A DNA stretch of 64,000 nt, taken from NCBI RefSeq assembly GCF_000753795.1, contig NZ_JPEO01000011.1, positions 35,881-99,880 on the forward strand. The letters run 5' to 3'. A program made the translations under genes and the position numbers. Each line of letters begins with the position of its first letter. The first letter of the stretch is position 1. Below, one piece after another: positions 37,456 to 47,073 of the stretch. Origin of the DNA: Shewanella mangrovi (GTDB lineage Bacteria > Pseudomonadota > Gammaproteobacteria > Enterobacterales > Shewanellaceae). Under the pieces are notes generated by a model. It made no database searches. It was not told the origin of the DNA and worked only from the letters and a program-made list of their open reading frames with translations.

Positions 37456-38496
37456 TTACAGGAAGTCATCACCAGCACCTGCACCACCCAACATGATCTC
37501 GCCTGCTTCAGACAGACGACGGGCAATCGACAGGATCTCTTTCTGTGCCACTTCAACTTCGCTGACACGAATGGGTCCCATTGCTTCCAAATCATCACGC
37601 AGCAATTCGGCCGCACGTTTCGACATATTGCCCAAAATCTTTTCACGCAGCGCATCGTCGGCGCCTTTCAGTGCCTTCATCAAGACATCCTGCTGTACTT
37701 CACGCAGCAAGGTCTGAATGCCACGATCGTCGACATCGATAAGGTTTTCGAACACGAACATCAAATCTTGGATCTGTTGTGCCATCTCTTCGTCGGATTC
37801 GCGCAGGGTTTCCATCAATTGGCTTTCGACGCCGGTATCGAGGTAGTTCATGATGTTTGCCGCCGCCTTCAGGCCGCCCATCTTGGCGGCTTGCGCACCA
37901 CCTTGGCCAGCAAACTGTTTCTCCATGATGTCATTCAACTCTTGCAAGGCTGCAGGTTGCACTTCTTCCAGATTGGCAATCCGCATCATCAAGTCAACGC
38001 GCGTATTTTCAGGGAATTGCGAGAAAATCTCCGCCGCTTGGTCTGGTTCGAGATACGACAACACGATAGTTTGGATTTGTGGGTGTTCGTTTTGAATGAT
38101 GCTGGCCACTTGGCGCGCATCCATCCACTTAAGTGAATCCAAGCCCTTAGCACCAGAGCCCATGACAATCTGTTCAATCAGATTACCCGCTTTATCTTCA
38201 CCCAATGCCGCGGTCAGCGCTTTCTTAATAAATTCATGGCTGTTAAAGCCGATAGAGGAATACTTCTGAATATCATCCAGAAACAACTTATGCACCCCTT
38301 GAACCCGCTCCTGACCGAACTCGTCCATGCTAGCCATGGTCATGCCGACTTTTTGTACCTGCTTTGGCTCAAGATGCTTGAGGATTGACGCCGCATCCGA
38401 CTCGCTAAGACTCAGCAACAGAATGGCAGCTTTTTCAATGCCACTCAGTGAGCTGATGTCAAAGCTCGGGGCTTTTTCAGTTGTTTCATTTGCCAT
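37456..38496 (-). CDS. fliG: Flagellar motor switch protein FliG
   Basis: The 346-residue protein has the N-terminal FliF-binding domain (SSLSGIEKAAILLLSLSESDAASILKHL), the middle domain with EHPQ (ASIIQNEHPQIQTIVLSYL) and the C-terminal torque domain (LMFVFENLIDVDDRGIQTLLREV, then FLGNMSKRAAELLRDDLEAMGPIRVSEVEVAQKEI-type charged helix). It converts stator force to rotation. It overlaps fliF by 11 bp and precedes fliH by 11 bp. Confidence 0.97.
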   Translation of the reverse strand: MANETTEKAPSFDISSLSGIEKAAILLLSLSESDAASILKHLEPKQVQKVGMTMASMDEFGQERVQGVHKLFLDDIQKYSSIGFNSHEFIKKALTAALGEDKAGNLIEQIVMGSGAKGLDSLKWMDARQVASIIQNEHPQIQTIVLSYLEPDQAAEIFSQFPENTRVDLMMRIANLEEVQPAALQELNDIMEKQFAGQGGAQAAKMGGLKAAANIMNYLDTGVESQLMETLRESDEEMAQQIQDLMFVFENLIDVDDRGIQTLLREVQQDVLMKALKGADDALREKILGNMSKRAAELLRDDLEAMGPIRVSEVEVAQKEILSIARRLSEAGEIMLGGAGAGDDFL

Positions 38497-40195
38497 CGTC
38501 TTGCAACCAGTTTTTCACTACTTGAACAGAAAGCTCAGGTTCATTGGCGACCAGAGCACGAATCGCTTTAATCATGTCATCATCTTTATGCAGATCGGGG
38601 ATCAAAATCGAACCGTCGTCTGCATAGGAGTATTCTGCTTCATGTTTACCTAACATCCCCAGAGTGTCAGCAGCAAATTGATCTTCAATATCCGCCAACT
38701 CGTGGCCTAAGCCAGGTTCATCCGGCATATTCTTATCTTCTGACAGAATAAGCTTCTTCATAATTGGGCGTACGATAAACAGGAACAGTACCAGTATCAA
38801 GATAGCACCGATAGCAAGTTTTACGGCACGCCAGAACCAAGGCTGCTCCCACATTGGAACTTCTGGTGCATCGTCCACCAGATGATCCATAAAGGGTACC
38901 GTCACCACTTCAATGACATCACCGCGTTGGGTGTTAAAACCAATCGCACCTTCTAGCAAACGACGAATATTGGCCATCTCTTCAGAGGTGCGCGGCACGC
39001 GCGAGACCTGTCCATCCTCTGCCGCAGTTCCCGCCTTAAAGTCTACCGCTACCGACACACTCACGCGGCGTACAACGCCGACTTGCTGACGCGTATGGCT
39101 AATGGTGGTATCCAGTTCAAAGTTACGTGTTGCTTCATTATGGATATTGCTTGCCGTTGGCGTACCGGCGCCATCAGCCGTGGCATTCTCCGGAATATTG
39201 GCATCCATTGGAGGTTGATTGGTCAGCGCGCCGGGAACACCGCCGTTAGTGCCATTGGTCGAGGTATTTTCAACCGTCATTTCACTGCGCAGCGCTGGCA
39301 GATCGGGATTATAACGCTTGGCAGTTTGCTCAACGGCAGTGAAATCCATGTTCACGTCCACTTGAGAGGTAAAGTTTTCCGGGCCAAGAATTGGGATCAG
39401 AATGGAGTCAATTTTATTGCGGTATTCGTTTTCTTTTTGTTGTACGAGTTCCAATTCACGACGGGCGCGTGCAGAAACAGCATTTTGACTGCCGGAGTTA
39501 AGCAAGCGACCACTGGCATCCGTTACCGTGACTTTGGTTGGATCCATTCCGTGAACGGCTGACGCTACGATGTCTACAATCGCATCCACTTCACCTTGGC
39601 CCAAACCGCCACGTCGAGTATTCACCACAACGGTTGCACTCGGTTGCGCCTGAGTGCGGGCAAACACGTTCTCTTTAGGTAATGCCAAAATCACTTTCGC
39701 ACGACTGACACTGCTCAGCTCTTCAATCGCTTTCGCTAGGTTCACTTCTTGGCTGTGCTTTAAACGGGCTTGCTCCAAACGTTGACTCACGCCAAAACCA
39801 GAGTCTCGGTTCAGAAAATCATCTTTGTCACCCGTACCACTGTCGATACCTTCACGGCTCAGCATCATTTTGACTTGCTGATATTGGTCTTCTGGCACCT
39901 TGATAACATCGACATCGATTTTGTATGGAATGCGGTTTTTATCTAACGCATCCAACACCTGAACCATCTGCTCGGTATCCATTTTCCCGATTGGACGATA
40001 CTCAGGTTCCTGCGCCCAAATCACAATAAATACCGCAACCGCCAGCAATATCGCCAGCGCGAGGATCATAGTGATCTGTTTCAGTGTGTCAGCGCTGCCA
40101 AAAGAGGACATCATGCCTGATTTGTTTTCTTGCTGGATGCCAGTATTGGCAACCGCGCCTGCACCTGTTGGATCTGCGACTAAATCTGTGGCCAC
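38486..40195 (-). CDS. fliF: Flagellar MS-ring protein FliF
   Basis: This 569-residue protein has two membrane helices (about 40-60 and 455-478) flanking a periplasmic region with RBM1/2 ring-building domains (EYRPIGKMDTEQMVQVLDAL, SREGIDSG, RLEQARLKHSQEVNLAKAIEELSSV-type segments) and a RBM3/beta-collar part. The C-terminal cytoplasmic tail (ALVANEPELSVQVVKNWL) binds FliG. FliF is the first ring assembled at the pole site set by FlhF. Confidence 0.97.
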   Translation of the reverse strand: MATDLVADPTGAGAVANTGIQQENKSGMMSSFGSADTLKQITMILALAILLAVAVFIVIWAQEPEYRPIGKMDTEQMVQVLDALDKNRIPYKIDVDVIKVPEDQYQQVKMMLSREGIDSGTGDKDDFLNRDSGFGVSQRLEQARLKHSQEVNLAKAIEELSSVSRAKVILALPKENVFARTQAQPSATVVVNTRRGGLGQGEVDAIVDIVASAVHGMDPTKVTVTDASGRLLNSGSQNAVSARARRELELVQQKENEYRNKIDSILIPILGPENFTSQVDVNMDFTAVEQTAKRYNPDLPALRSEMTVENTSTNGTNGGVPGALTNQPPMDANIPENATADGAGTPTASNIHNEATRNFELDTTISHTRQQVGVVRRVSVSVAVDFKAGTAAEDGQVSRVPRTSEEMANIRRLLEGAIGFNTQRGDVIEVVTVPFMDHLVDDAPEVPMWEQPWFWRAVKLAIGAILILVLFLFIVRPIMKKLILSEDKNMPDEPGLGHELADIEDQFAADTLGMLGKHEAEYSYADDGSILIPDLHKDDDMIKAIRALVANEPELSVQVVKNWLQDDGK

Positions 40196-40229
40196 AATAA
40201 TTACCTGCTAACTAATTTGACGAAATAGC

Positions 40230-40568
40230 CTATACAGGCATACTCATGATTTCTTTGTATGCATCAACTAGCTTGTTGCGCACTTGCACCGTCGCTTCAA
40301 ACGCCACGCTGGCTTTTTCTCTGGCAATCACAGTGTCCGATAGAGTCACACTGGTATCACCCATATCCAGCCGTCTTGATAAGTCGCCAGCAGTGCTTTG
40401 CAAGCCACTCACATGACCAACCGCTTGCGCCAGTAAATCAGCAAATTCAGCGCCGGAGGAATTTTTGACGTTTTGTAGAGGAGAAGGAGAAATAGCACCG
40501 GGCGTTGGCGCAATCTCACCCTTAAGTGATTGCATTTCCTGCAGTAATGAATTGCCACCGATTTGCAT
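40230..40568 (-). CDS. fliE: Flagellar hook-basal body protein FliE
   Basis: This 112-residue protein shows the FliE C-terminal signature (TVTLSDTVIAREKASVAFEATVQVRNKLVDAYKEIMSMPV-like; VRNKLVDAYKEIMSMPV is diagnostic). It joins the MS ring and export gate to the proximal rod. It heads the fliE-F-G-H-I-J operon behind a sigma54 promoter 54 bases upstream, with AGGAGC near the ATG. Confidence 0.95.
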   Translation of the reverse strand: MQIGGNSLLQEMQSLKGEIAPTPGAISPSPLQNVKNSSGAEFADLLAQAVGHVSGLQSTAGDLSRRLDMGDTSVTLSDTVIAREKASVAFEATVQVRNKLVDAYKEIMSMPV

Positions 40569-40621
40569 TCTTAGCTCCTTCGTCAGGGAATTGACGAGCG
40601 TTTACCATTATTACCTGGTAA

Positions 40622-40637
40622 TGCAAATAAGTTGCCA
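40622..40637 (-). promoter_or_regulatory. Sigma54 promoter before fliE
   Basis: The minus strand reads TGGCAACTTATTTGCA, with GG-N10-GC spacing and an excellent consensus match. It is 54 bases before fliE and just beyond the flrC terminator. Confidence 0.88.
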
Positions 40638-40669
40638 AAATTTATATCTATATGTAATTAAACACAAAA

Positions 40670-40699
40670 AACGGTGAAGACTGATAAGTCATCACCGTT
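40670..40699 (-). terminator. Rho-independent terminator of flrBC
   Basis: A 13-base arm pair (AACGGTGA-A-GACT with AGTC-A-TCACCGTT, one mismatch, GATA loop) is followed on the minus-strand transcript by a T-run. It lies 21 bases after the flrC stop and separates flrBC from fliE. Confidence 0.9.
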
Positions 40700-40719
40700 G
40701 TGTCATTTTTTACTTCCGC

Positions 40720-42057
40720 CTACGCCGGAATATCAATCCCCATATCACGCATGCGCGCCATCTTATAACGTAGCGTACGTGCACTGATCCCCAGTTTTTC
40801 CGCCACTAACTTGCGCGAGCCTTGGCATTGCGTCAGGGTTTCAAGAATGATTTGATGTTCCTGTGCTTTTAGCTCATCGCCCAAGGCATCGTTGCTTTCG
40901 GTCGGGCGGCTGTCGATGGGTTGCGTCACGTCATACAAATCGATAATGATGTCAGCAGCTTCTATCACACTATTTCGCTGCAAAATCATGGCCCGTTGAA
41001 TGACGTTATCCAGCTCCCGCACGTTGCCGGGCCAACGATGCCCGAGTAGCTTACGAATGGCACCATCATCCAACTGCGGAATTGGCTTGATATGACTAGC
41101 ACTGGCATGTTTACTGATCAGATGCTTAGCCAACGGGATAATATCCGCCGGACGTTGATTCAGCGCTGGCCACACTAACGGGAATACGTTAATACGATAA
41201 TAGAGATCTTCACGGAACTCGCCTTTCGCAATCGACTCTTTTAAATCGCGGTTTGATGTTGCCAGTACGCGCACATCGAGCTTGATGGTTTTACGGCCAC
41301 CTAAGCGTTCCACCTCACGCTCTTGTAAAACACGCAACAATTTTGCCTGTAAGCCCAAATCCATCTCAGATATTTCATCGAGCAGCAAAGTACCACCTTG
41401 TGCCTGTTCAAACTTACCTGGGCAGGCTTGATATGCACCGGTAAATGCGCCCTTTTCATAACCAAATAGCGTGGCTTCCAGCATGTTTTCAGGGATAGCC
41501 GCGCAGTTGATGGCGACAAAAGGCGCTTCAACTCGCGAGCTTTTTTGATGTATGTAGCGTGCTAACACCTCTTTACCAGAGCCACTGGGGCCGAGGATCA
41601 TCACAGAAGCATCAGACTGCGCTACCCGCTTAGCCAACTCCAACAGCGCAATACTTTTATCATCGGCAACGACTGGGTCGCCACTGACTTTTTTCGGCGT
41701 CAAATAACGGCTCACCTGATTAAGTAACACTTCAGGCGAAAACGGCTTGGCTAAGTAATCAACCGCGCCCAGCTTGATAGCGCTCACGGCACTATCAATG
41801 GTGGCATAAGCCGTCATCAATAACACGGGGATTTGTGGGTAGTATTGCTTGAGATGGTCAAGCAAGCCCATACCTCCAATGCCATCCATCTGCACATCAC
41901 TAATTACCATGTCGAAGCTACATTTCTTCAGTGCCACGATGGCTTCTTCGGCGCTAGCAACATCAACACACTGATAGTCAGCCAAAGACAGGGTATCAAT
42001 CAGTGCCTCTCGCAACGCATGATCATCTTCAACCAATAACAATTTGATGTCGTTCAT
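40720..42057 (-). CDS. flrC: Sigma54-dependent response regulator FlrC
   Basis: The 445-residue protein has a receiver (1-120; D11/D12, D54 in VISDVQMDG, K in YLAKPF), an AAA+ sigma54-activator domain (GPSGSGKE, then the canonical GAFTGA loop, [28 protein letters not shown]) and a C-terminal Fis-type helix-turn-helix (SRKLVAEKLGISARTLRYKMARM). Phosphorylated by FlrB, it activates the middle-class sigma54 flagellar operons. I chose the ATG overlapping the flrB stop as ATGA, with AGGAG eight bases upstream, rather than a GTG inside flrB. Confidence 0.95.
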   Translation of the reverse strand: MNDIKLLLVEDDHALREALIDTLSLADYQCVDVASAEEAIVALKKCSFDMVISDVQMDGIGGMGLLDHLKQYYPQIPVLLMTAYATIDSAVSAIKLGAVDYLAKPFSPEVLLNQVSRYLTPKKVSGDPVVADDKSIALLELAKRVAQSDASVMILGPSGSGKEVLARYIHQKSSRVEAPFVAINCAAIPENMLEATLFGYEKGAFTGAYQACPGKFEQAQGGTLLLDEISEMDLGLQAKLLRVLQEREVERLGGRKTIKLDVRVLATSNRDLKESIAKGEFREDLYYRINVFPLVWPALNQRPADIIPLAKHLISKHASASHIKPIPQLDDGAIRKLLGHRWPGNVRELDNVIQRAMILQRNSVIEAADIIIDLYDVTQPIDSRPTESNDALGDELKAQEHQIILETLTQCQGSRKLVAEKLGISARTLRYKMARMRDMGIDIPA

Positions 42058-43133
42058 GAGTTGACTCCTACAGATGCTGGTTTGGCGTGACTGATCAGCG
42101 GCAGACTCAGCGTGATCGCGCACCCTTGATTAGGTACACAATGGATGGATAGTTCACCGCCATGGCTTTTTACTACCGAATGGACCACAGCTAGGCCTAA
42201 CCCTGTTCCATGAGCTTTGGTGGTGAAAAATGGCTCTAACACTTTTTGCTGCAATTCCGCATCCATGCCTTTGCCATTGTCGCTGACAGTGATCAGCACC
42301 TTTTGTTCATCGACTCGACTTGAAAGCAGAATTTCATTGGCACCAGCATCTAAGCTATTGAGCACCAAGTTATTGATGGCAGAGCTTAGGCCATGAATAT
42401 TGGCGAGTATTGCCGCATCAACTTCATCGCCAAACTGCAAGTTTGCCCGCTGTTTGCTGCAGATCGGCTCGCAATTGGCAAATACCAACTGCAATAGATC
42501 GGTGATGGCAACTTCTTCGCCCTGCTGATCTTGCTTCCCTTTCGCGATAAGTAACATATCGTTGACTTGTCGCTCTAGTTCACCGAGACGGTCAATTAGC
42601 TTTTCCTGAAACTTACCGCGGGAGTCGGCTTTTAAACGAGGATTTCCCAAGTTGGCCGCATAAAGCAGTGCAGCTGACAGCGGCGTACGGATCTGATGCG
42701 CAAGATTGGCCACCATGCGTCCTAACGCGCTAAGACGTTGCAGATGTGCAAGGTTCTGTTGCAGTAAACGTGTTTCGGTAAGGTCTGTGATCACGATAAG
42801 CTGACCATTATCTTGGCCGAGTGGCGTAATTTGCAGCTTAACGCGACGCCCATTGCGCAAAGACACTTCATGTCCATCATCTTTCTGCGGCGCAAAGGAA
42901 CGATTAATAATGGTCAGCCAGCGTTGCCCAACAAGCGGTAGACCTAATAGAGATTCAGCGACGGGGTTGGCTTCAGACACTAAGCCGTCTTCATTGAGGA
43001 TAACAATCCCGGAAGGCATGGCCTGCAGAATATGTTCCATACGGTCGGACATATTGGCCGCTTCACTCATCTGGATCCACTGATGTCCACGATGGGAAAT
43101 AGTTTCAAGTTTGGCCAGCGATTGAGTTGCCAT
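42054..43133 (-). CDS. flrB: Sensor histidine kinase FlrB
   Basis: This 359-residue soluble kinase has a PAS-like domain (about 30-120), HisKA with phosphoacceptor H146 in LAHQIRTPLS, and HATPase (about 210-350; NLVLNSLDAGA, VSDNGKGMD, FTTKAHGTGLGLAV). It has no membrane helix, so it senses an internal cue, in relatives the state of basal-body assembly, and phosphorylates FlrC. I took the ATG with GGAG five bases upstream, not the GTG two codons earlier. The sigma54 promoter is 37 bases upstream. Confidence 0.94.
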   Translation of the reverse strand: MATQSLAKLETISHRGHQWIQMSEAANMSDRMEHILQAMPSGIVILNEDGLVSEANPVAESLLGLPLVGQRWLTIINRSFAPQKDDGHEVSLRNGRRVKLQITPLGQDNGQLIVITDLTETRLLQQNLAHLQRLSALGRMVANLAHQIRTPLSAALLYAANLGNPRLKADSRGKFQEKLIDRLGELERQVNDMLLIAKGKQDQQGEEVAITDLLQLVFANCEPICSKQRANLQFGDEVDAAILANIHGLSSAINNLVLNSLDAGANEILLSSRVDEQKVLITVSDNGKGMDAELQQKVLEPFFTTKAHGTGLGLAVVHSVVKSHGGELSIHCVPNQGCAITLSLPLISHAKPASVGVNS

Positions 43134-43170
43134 GGGCACTCCGTCAAAAAAATACGATTGACGGAGTAAA

Positions 43171-43186
43171 TGCAGATATTATGCCA
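43171..43186 (-). promoter_or_regulatory. Sigma54 promoter before flrB
   Basis: The minus strand reads TGGCATAATATCTGCA, with correct GG-N10-GC spacing, 37 bases from the flrB ATG. It is consistent with flrBC being activated by FlrA and sigma54. Confidence 0.82.
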
Positions 43187-43222
43187 TAAAATTTATTTTT
43201 AAAATCAATGAAATAAAGAACT

Positions 43223-44653
43223 TTATTCTTTAGTCATACCGTATTTACGCATTTTTTCAACGAGTGTAGTGCGGCGAATACCCAACATTTCGGCGGCTCT
43301 GGCAACCACATTGTCCTGCTGATCCAATGCTTGGCGAATCATATCAATTTCCAGTTCGGCCAACAGGTCTTTCAGGTTGACCCCTTCTGGTGGCAACTCG
43401 CTTGGGAAACGTGTTTCTGGAATTTCTACTGGCTCATCATCGCTAAAGATAGACGCCAGCGCATCACGCTCTTGTAGCTCTTCACTCACTTCGACCGAGT
43501 ATTCAGGCACATCGATATGACGATACTTAATCGGCAAGTCATTCACGTCAACTAAACCACCGGGATAAAGAATAGTTAAGCGCTCGACTAAGTTCGATAG
43601 CTCACGTACGTTGCCCGACCACGCGTGCTCCTTTAGAGAGTCAATCGCCCGTTGGGTAAAACGCACTCGGCCTTTGCCTTCATTAAATACACGACTCACC
43701 AACTCTTGCAGCAACAGCGGAATATCTTCTTGGCGCTCACAAAGCGGTGGCATTTCGATTGGAAACACATTTAAGCGATAGAACAGGTCTTCACGGAAGT
43801 CCCCTTCTTCAATCATCGCCTCAAGATTACGGTGCGTCGCCGCAACTACACGAACATCGGCTTGAATCGGCTTGTTACCACCGACGCGCTCAAACACACG
43901 CTCTTGCAATACGCGCAGCAGTTTAACTTGCATCTGCAGCGGCATATCACCAATCTCATCCAAAAAGAGCGTGCCGCCTTCAGCCAGCTCAAAGCGACCT
44001 TTACGTGAACTAATAGCACCGGTAAATGAGCCTTTTTCATGACCGAATAATTCACTTTCCAGCAACTCAGGCGGAATCGCACCACAGTTAACCGGAATAA
44101 ACGGCCCGTCGCGTCGCTCCGACATGTAGTGGATATTACGTGCGACCACCTCTTTACCAGTGCCAGATGGCCCTAATACCAAAACTGTCGCATCAGATGA
44201 TGCTACTTGCCCAATAAGGTGACGAACATGGGCGATGCCATCACTACGCCCAACCAGACTTCGGAACAACTTAGTTTGGTTAGCGCTGGTGGGCACTTGT
44301 GGACGTTTTACCTGACCGAAAACTTGGCAATAATGGAGCAGCTCAGTGACTTGATGATAATTGAGTGGTGATTCTAATTGGCCAAGCAGGTTCGAAGAAG
44401 ATACCTCAAGCGTCCCCATAGACAATATGGGCTGCCACGGTAAACGCGTAACCAACAGCTGAATTTCAAATTCAGCCAACGTTTCGGTCAACAAAATCAG
44501 CGCACGATAGCGCTTTTCCGGAGTGAGCTTTTCGGCAACATCAGCTGCAACTAATTCGACCTGCTCGCCAATAAATTCCAATACATTACTAAGACGATTG
44601 GCACTCTCTGATGGGGTTCCGACAAGTAAAATCCGTTGTTCTATCTGCATCAT
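43223..44653 (-). CDS. flrA: Master flagellar activator FlrA (FleQ family)
   Basis: The 476-residue protein has a FleQ-type N-terminal domain (about 1-120) with a receiver-like fold but no conserved phosphoacceptor aspartate, a central AAA+ domain ([18 protein letters not shown], then [38 protein letters not shown]) and a C-terminal Fis-type HTH ending [17 protein letters not shown]. The sigma54-contact loop reads GSFTGA rather than GAFTGA. FlrA starts the flagellar cascade by activating flrBC and the earliest sigma54 operons, and relatives are inhibited by FlhG and c-di-GMP. No sigma54 or sigma28 site precedes it, as expected for the top-level gene. Confidence 0.95.
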   Translation of the reverse strand: MMQIEQRILLVGTPSESANRLSNVLEFIGEQVELVAADVAEKLTPEKRYRALILLTETLAEFEIQLLVTRLPWQPILSMGTLEVSSSNLLGQLESPLNYHQVTELLHYCQVFGQVKRPQVPTSANQTKLFRSLVGRSDGIAHVRHLIGQVASSDATVLVLGPSGTGKEVVARNIHYMSERRDGPFIPVNCGAIPPELLESELFGHEKGSFTGAISSRKGRFELAEGGTLFLDEIGDMPLQMQVKLLRVLQERVFERVGGNKPIQADVRVVAATHRNLEAMIEEGDFREDLFYRLNVFPIEMPPLCERQEDIPLLLQELVSRVFNEGKGRVRFTQRAIDSLKEHAWSGNVRELSNLVERLTILYPGGLVDVNDLPIKYRHIDVPEYSVEVSEELQERDALASIFSDDEPVEIPETRFPSELPPEGVNLKDLLAELEIDMIRQALDQQDNVVARAAEMLGIRRTTLVEKMRKYGMTKE

Positions 44654-44935
44654 TCAGTAGGCCGCTAAGCTCTGGTAAATTATTGATTCTGAGAATATCT
44701 ACATTGAACGCCATTTTTTGCTGCAACAATCACGTTACACAAGTGGCTTCAAAATCTATTGCTGAATATTGTATTAAAGGCTCAATTTAAGCAAGTCTAC
44801 TGTGACTTTAATGACCCTATCTATCCGATTTTAGACTAAATTTTGATTCACTGCTTGTTGATGCGTCAATATTATGACACTAAACAAAAAACAGGCACCC
44901 AATGAGTGCCTGCCTTTTGTATATTAACTAATCAG
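44654..44935 (-). other. Intergenic region between flrA and fliS
   Basis: No gene is seen in these 282 bases. They hold the fliS terminator at the right end and presumably the flrA promoter. No convincing sigma70 pair was found; TTGCTT-N17-CAATAT on the minus strand is a weak candidate. Confidence 0.4.
44892..44912 (-). terminator. Rho-independent terminator after fliS
   Basis: CAGGCAC and GTGCCTG pair around a 7-base loop, followed on the minus strand by TTTTTTGT. It lies 24 bases past the fliS stop and closes the flaG-fliD-fliS unit. Confidence 0.92.
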
Positions 44936-45340
44936 TTACTGTTTTTCAGAAGTAATGTTATGCATTTCCGCAGGAATTGCGTCCCAAGCCTCTTTAATTT
45001 CACGCAGTAATGCAGCAACTTCATCAAGCGCTTCAACATCACTAAGGAGATTGGCTTCGGTCATTCGGCGAACCATATACTCATAAAGACGATTTAAATT
45101 GTTCGCAATATCGCCACCAGCATCCATATTCAAGCTATTTTGGAGTCCATTGATAATGCCAATAGCTTTACCAATGTATTCCCCCTTGGCTGCGATATTT
45201 CCCTGCTCAATGGCATAACGACTCTGAGCAATGCGCTCTAATGCGCCTTTAAACATCAATTGCACCAAACGATGCGGAGACGCAACAGCTATTTCGCTTT
45301 CCAACGATACCTTGCGATACGATTGTAACGAGCCTCTCAT
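44936..45340 (-). CDS. fliS: Flagellin export chaperone FliS
   Basis: This 134-residue helical protein has the family pattern SYRKVSLESEIAVASPHRLVQLMFKGALERI near the N terminus, AKGEYIGKAIGIINGLQNSL and MVRRMTEANL. FliS caps the disordered C terminus of flagellin and delivers it to FlhA. It follows the small FlaI-like gene by 6 bp. Confidence 0.95.
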   Translation of the reverse strand: MRGSLQSYRKVSLESEIAVASPHRLVQLMFKGALERIAQSRYAIEQGNIAAKGEYIGKAIGIINGLQNSLNMDAGGDIANNLNRLYEYMVRRMTEANLLSDVEALDEVAALLREIKEAWDAIPAEMHNITSEKQ

Positions 45341-45346
45341 GACAAC

Positions 45347-45673
45347 CTACCTATTTGAATCTACTGACTTATAAACATTCAACTGACGGCTTTTACGACT
45401 CTTAGTCAGCATTAAGTCTCGCCGATGTTGGCGAATTTCACTCGCCTTGAGTTCCAAGCGACGAGTTACCTCAAGTTGTTCCTTTAACGACTCAGCATTT
45501 TTTTCTACGGCAATAAATTGCGATAACATCTTTTGACGGTCGTTAATCAGTTCCTGCAACTTTGATACCAAAATGTCAGACTGTTCATCTTCGAACGGCA
45601 ATGTCACCAGTACGTCAAGTAATGCATCAATATCTGCATTTTTCTGTTCAAGCTCAGTTACAACCGTCGTCAT
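45347..45673 (-). CDS. Small FliT/FlaI-like flagellar chaperone candidate
   Basis: The 108-residue, charged, entirely helical protein has a coiled-coil core (about 10-80; DILVSKLQELINDRQKMLSQF, SLKEQLEVTRRLELKASEI). It lies between fliD and fliS, where Vibrio has flaI and enterics have fliT. FliT-type proteins escort the cap protein FliD. Sequence similarity to FliT is not obvious by eye, so the role is inferred from position, size and helicity. Confidence 0.7.
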   Translation of the reverse strand: MTTVVTELEQKNADIDALLDVLVTLPFEDEQSDILVSKLQELINDRQKMLSQFIAVEKNAESLKEQLEVTRRLELKASEIRQHRRDLMLTKSRKSRQLNVYKSVDSNR

Positions 45674-45683
45674 CTATTTGCCT

Positions 45684-47051
45684 TTAGTTGCTCGCTACAA
45701 CGCCAGGTAGTGAGCTAATCGCGCTTAACACGCTAGAGCTCTGCGAATTAAGATTCGCAACGACTAAGTCCATCGCGTTAAACTGCTTGGTGAGTCTATC
45801 CATTAAGAGATCCATCTTACGATCTAATGCATCTCGTTGATCATCAATACGCTTTTGTTCTTCTGTATATGAGTTATTACGTGAATCAATAACTCCGCCA
45901 CTCTTAACGTAACCATCAATCACTTGGTCCATTTTAGCAGCTATACCTGTGTCTTTCGTCGCAAAAAGCGTTTCTATACCAGACATGTTGGAAGACAACG
46001 CTGCCTCGAGCTTATCAGAGTCAACGGTCAACTCCCCTTGTGCGTCGGCCGAGATGCCTATGTCATATAATGCTATGGTACCACCATTACCATCATCTAC
46101 TCGATTACTCACCATGTTCCGCAGTTGGGACTGCAAAGAGCGAACAATAGAATCACCTTGCAAAACTGAAGCGGTATCCGTATCCACATCATAGCGCGTC
46201 ATATCCGACATTTTGCTCATCAGAGTATTGTATGCATCAACAAAATTCTGAATATTTTTGCTAACAGCACCATCATCCTGAGCAATCGTTACGGTTGTTG
46301 TTTCATTGAGATCAGCTTTGGTCAAATCTAATGTCACGCCAGAAATAGCGTTTTCTACCGTGTTACTTGATGAGGTTAATTGCTGTCCGTCAATAAAAAT
46401 AACCGAGTTCGCAGCAGGTTGAATTTCTTCAAGGTTTCCCGTGCCGAACATATCGGTCAAGCCAGATCCGGTGGTGTCGGTTGCGGTTACCGAGACCGTA
46501 TTTGCAGTACCAGTTTCATCGGACGTAAATACTAAGCGCTGCCCGCTGTCGGTTGAGATAACAGTGGCAGTAACACCTGCATTGTCTTCAGCGTTATTGA
46601 TTTTGTCTGCAATATTTTCTAGAGAGTCGGTCGACGTGACATCAACCGAGAAACTTTGCCCTGCAACATCAAATGACAAACTTCCCTCTCCGACACTCGA
46701 CGGATTTTGAGTGGCCACTCCGGCTAACTTTTGAGATTGAGCGAGAGATTGGACTTTTATTTGGTATGCACCGGCGCGCGCATTCTTATCGGCGGTTGCG
46801 GTTAAGTAACTCGTCGAACTCTGCGTGACTTTACGGATATTGAGAGCCGCACCATCGCTGAGCTTATTAACTGCATCTTGAAACGTTGATAATGCACTCT
46901 TCAAAGTACCAATGGCAGATACTTTAGACTCAAGTGTCTGCTCTCGGCTATTTAGTAAGGTTTCTTTAGGTGTTCTTTCGGCATCGACCAGCGTTTCGAC
47001 GATTGTCGAAATATCAAGTCCAGAGCCAATACCTGTTGCCGTAAGTGCCAT
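45684..47051 (-). CDS. fliD: Filament cap protein FliD
   Basis: The 455-residue protein has the FliD_N start (GIGSGLDISTIVETLVDAERTP), a variable middle and FliD_C (TMTRYDVDT-like region near 285; IALYDIGISADAQGELTVDSDKL; C-terminal LMDRLTKQFNAMDLVVANLNSQSS). It caps the growing filament and guides flagellin folding. It follows flaG by 22 bp. No cysteine-rich or catalytic insertion is seen. Confidence 0.95.
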   Translation of the reverse strand: MALTATGIGSGLDISTIVETLVDAERTPKETLLNSREQTLESKVSAIGTLKSALSTFQDAVNKLSDGAALNIRKVTQSSTSYLTATADKNARAGAYQIKVQSLAQSQKLAGVATQNPSSVGEGSLSFDVAGQSFSVDVTSTDSLENIADKINNAEDNAGVTATVISTDSGQRLVFTSDETGTANTVSVTATDTTGSGLTDMFGTGNLEEIQPAANSVIFIDGQQLTSSSNTVENAISGVTLDLTKADLNETTTVTIAQDDGAVSKNIQNFVDAYNTLMSKMSDMTRYDVDTDTASVLQGDSIVRSLQSQLRNMVSNRVDDGNGGTIALYDIGISADAQGELTVDSDKLEAALSSNMSGIETLFATKDTGIAAKMDQVIDGYVKSGGVIDSRNNSYTEEQKRIDDQRDALDRKMDLLMDRLTKQFNAMDLVVANLNSQSSSVLSAISSLPGVVASN

Positions 47052-47073
47052 AATCCACCTCGCTATCTTTTCT

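Noticed and set aside
37291..38136. 281-codon plus-strand open frame opposite fliH/fliG
   Set aside because: His/Gln/Phe-rich composition and no domain; both minus-strand genes are certain, so this is a composition shadow.
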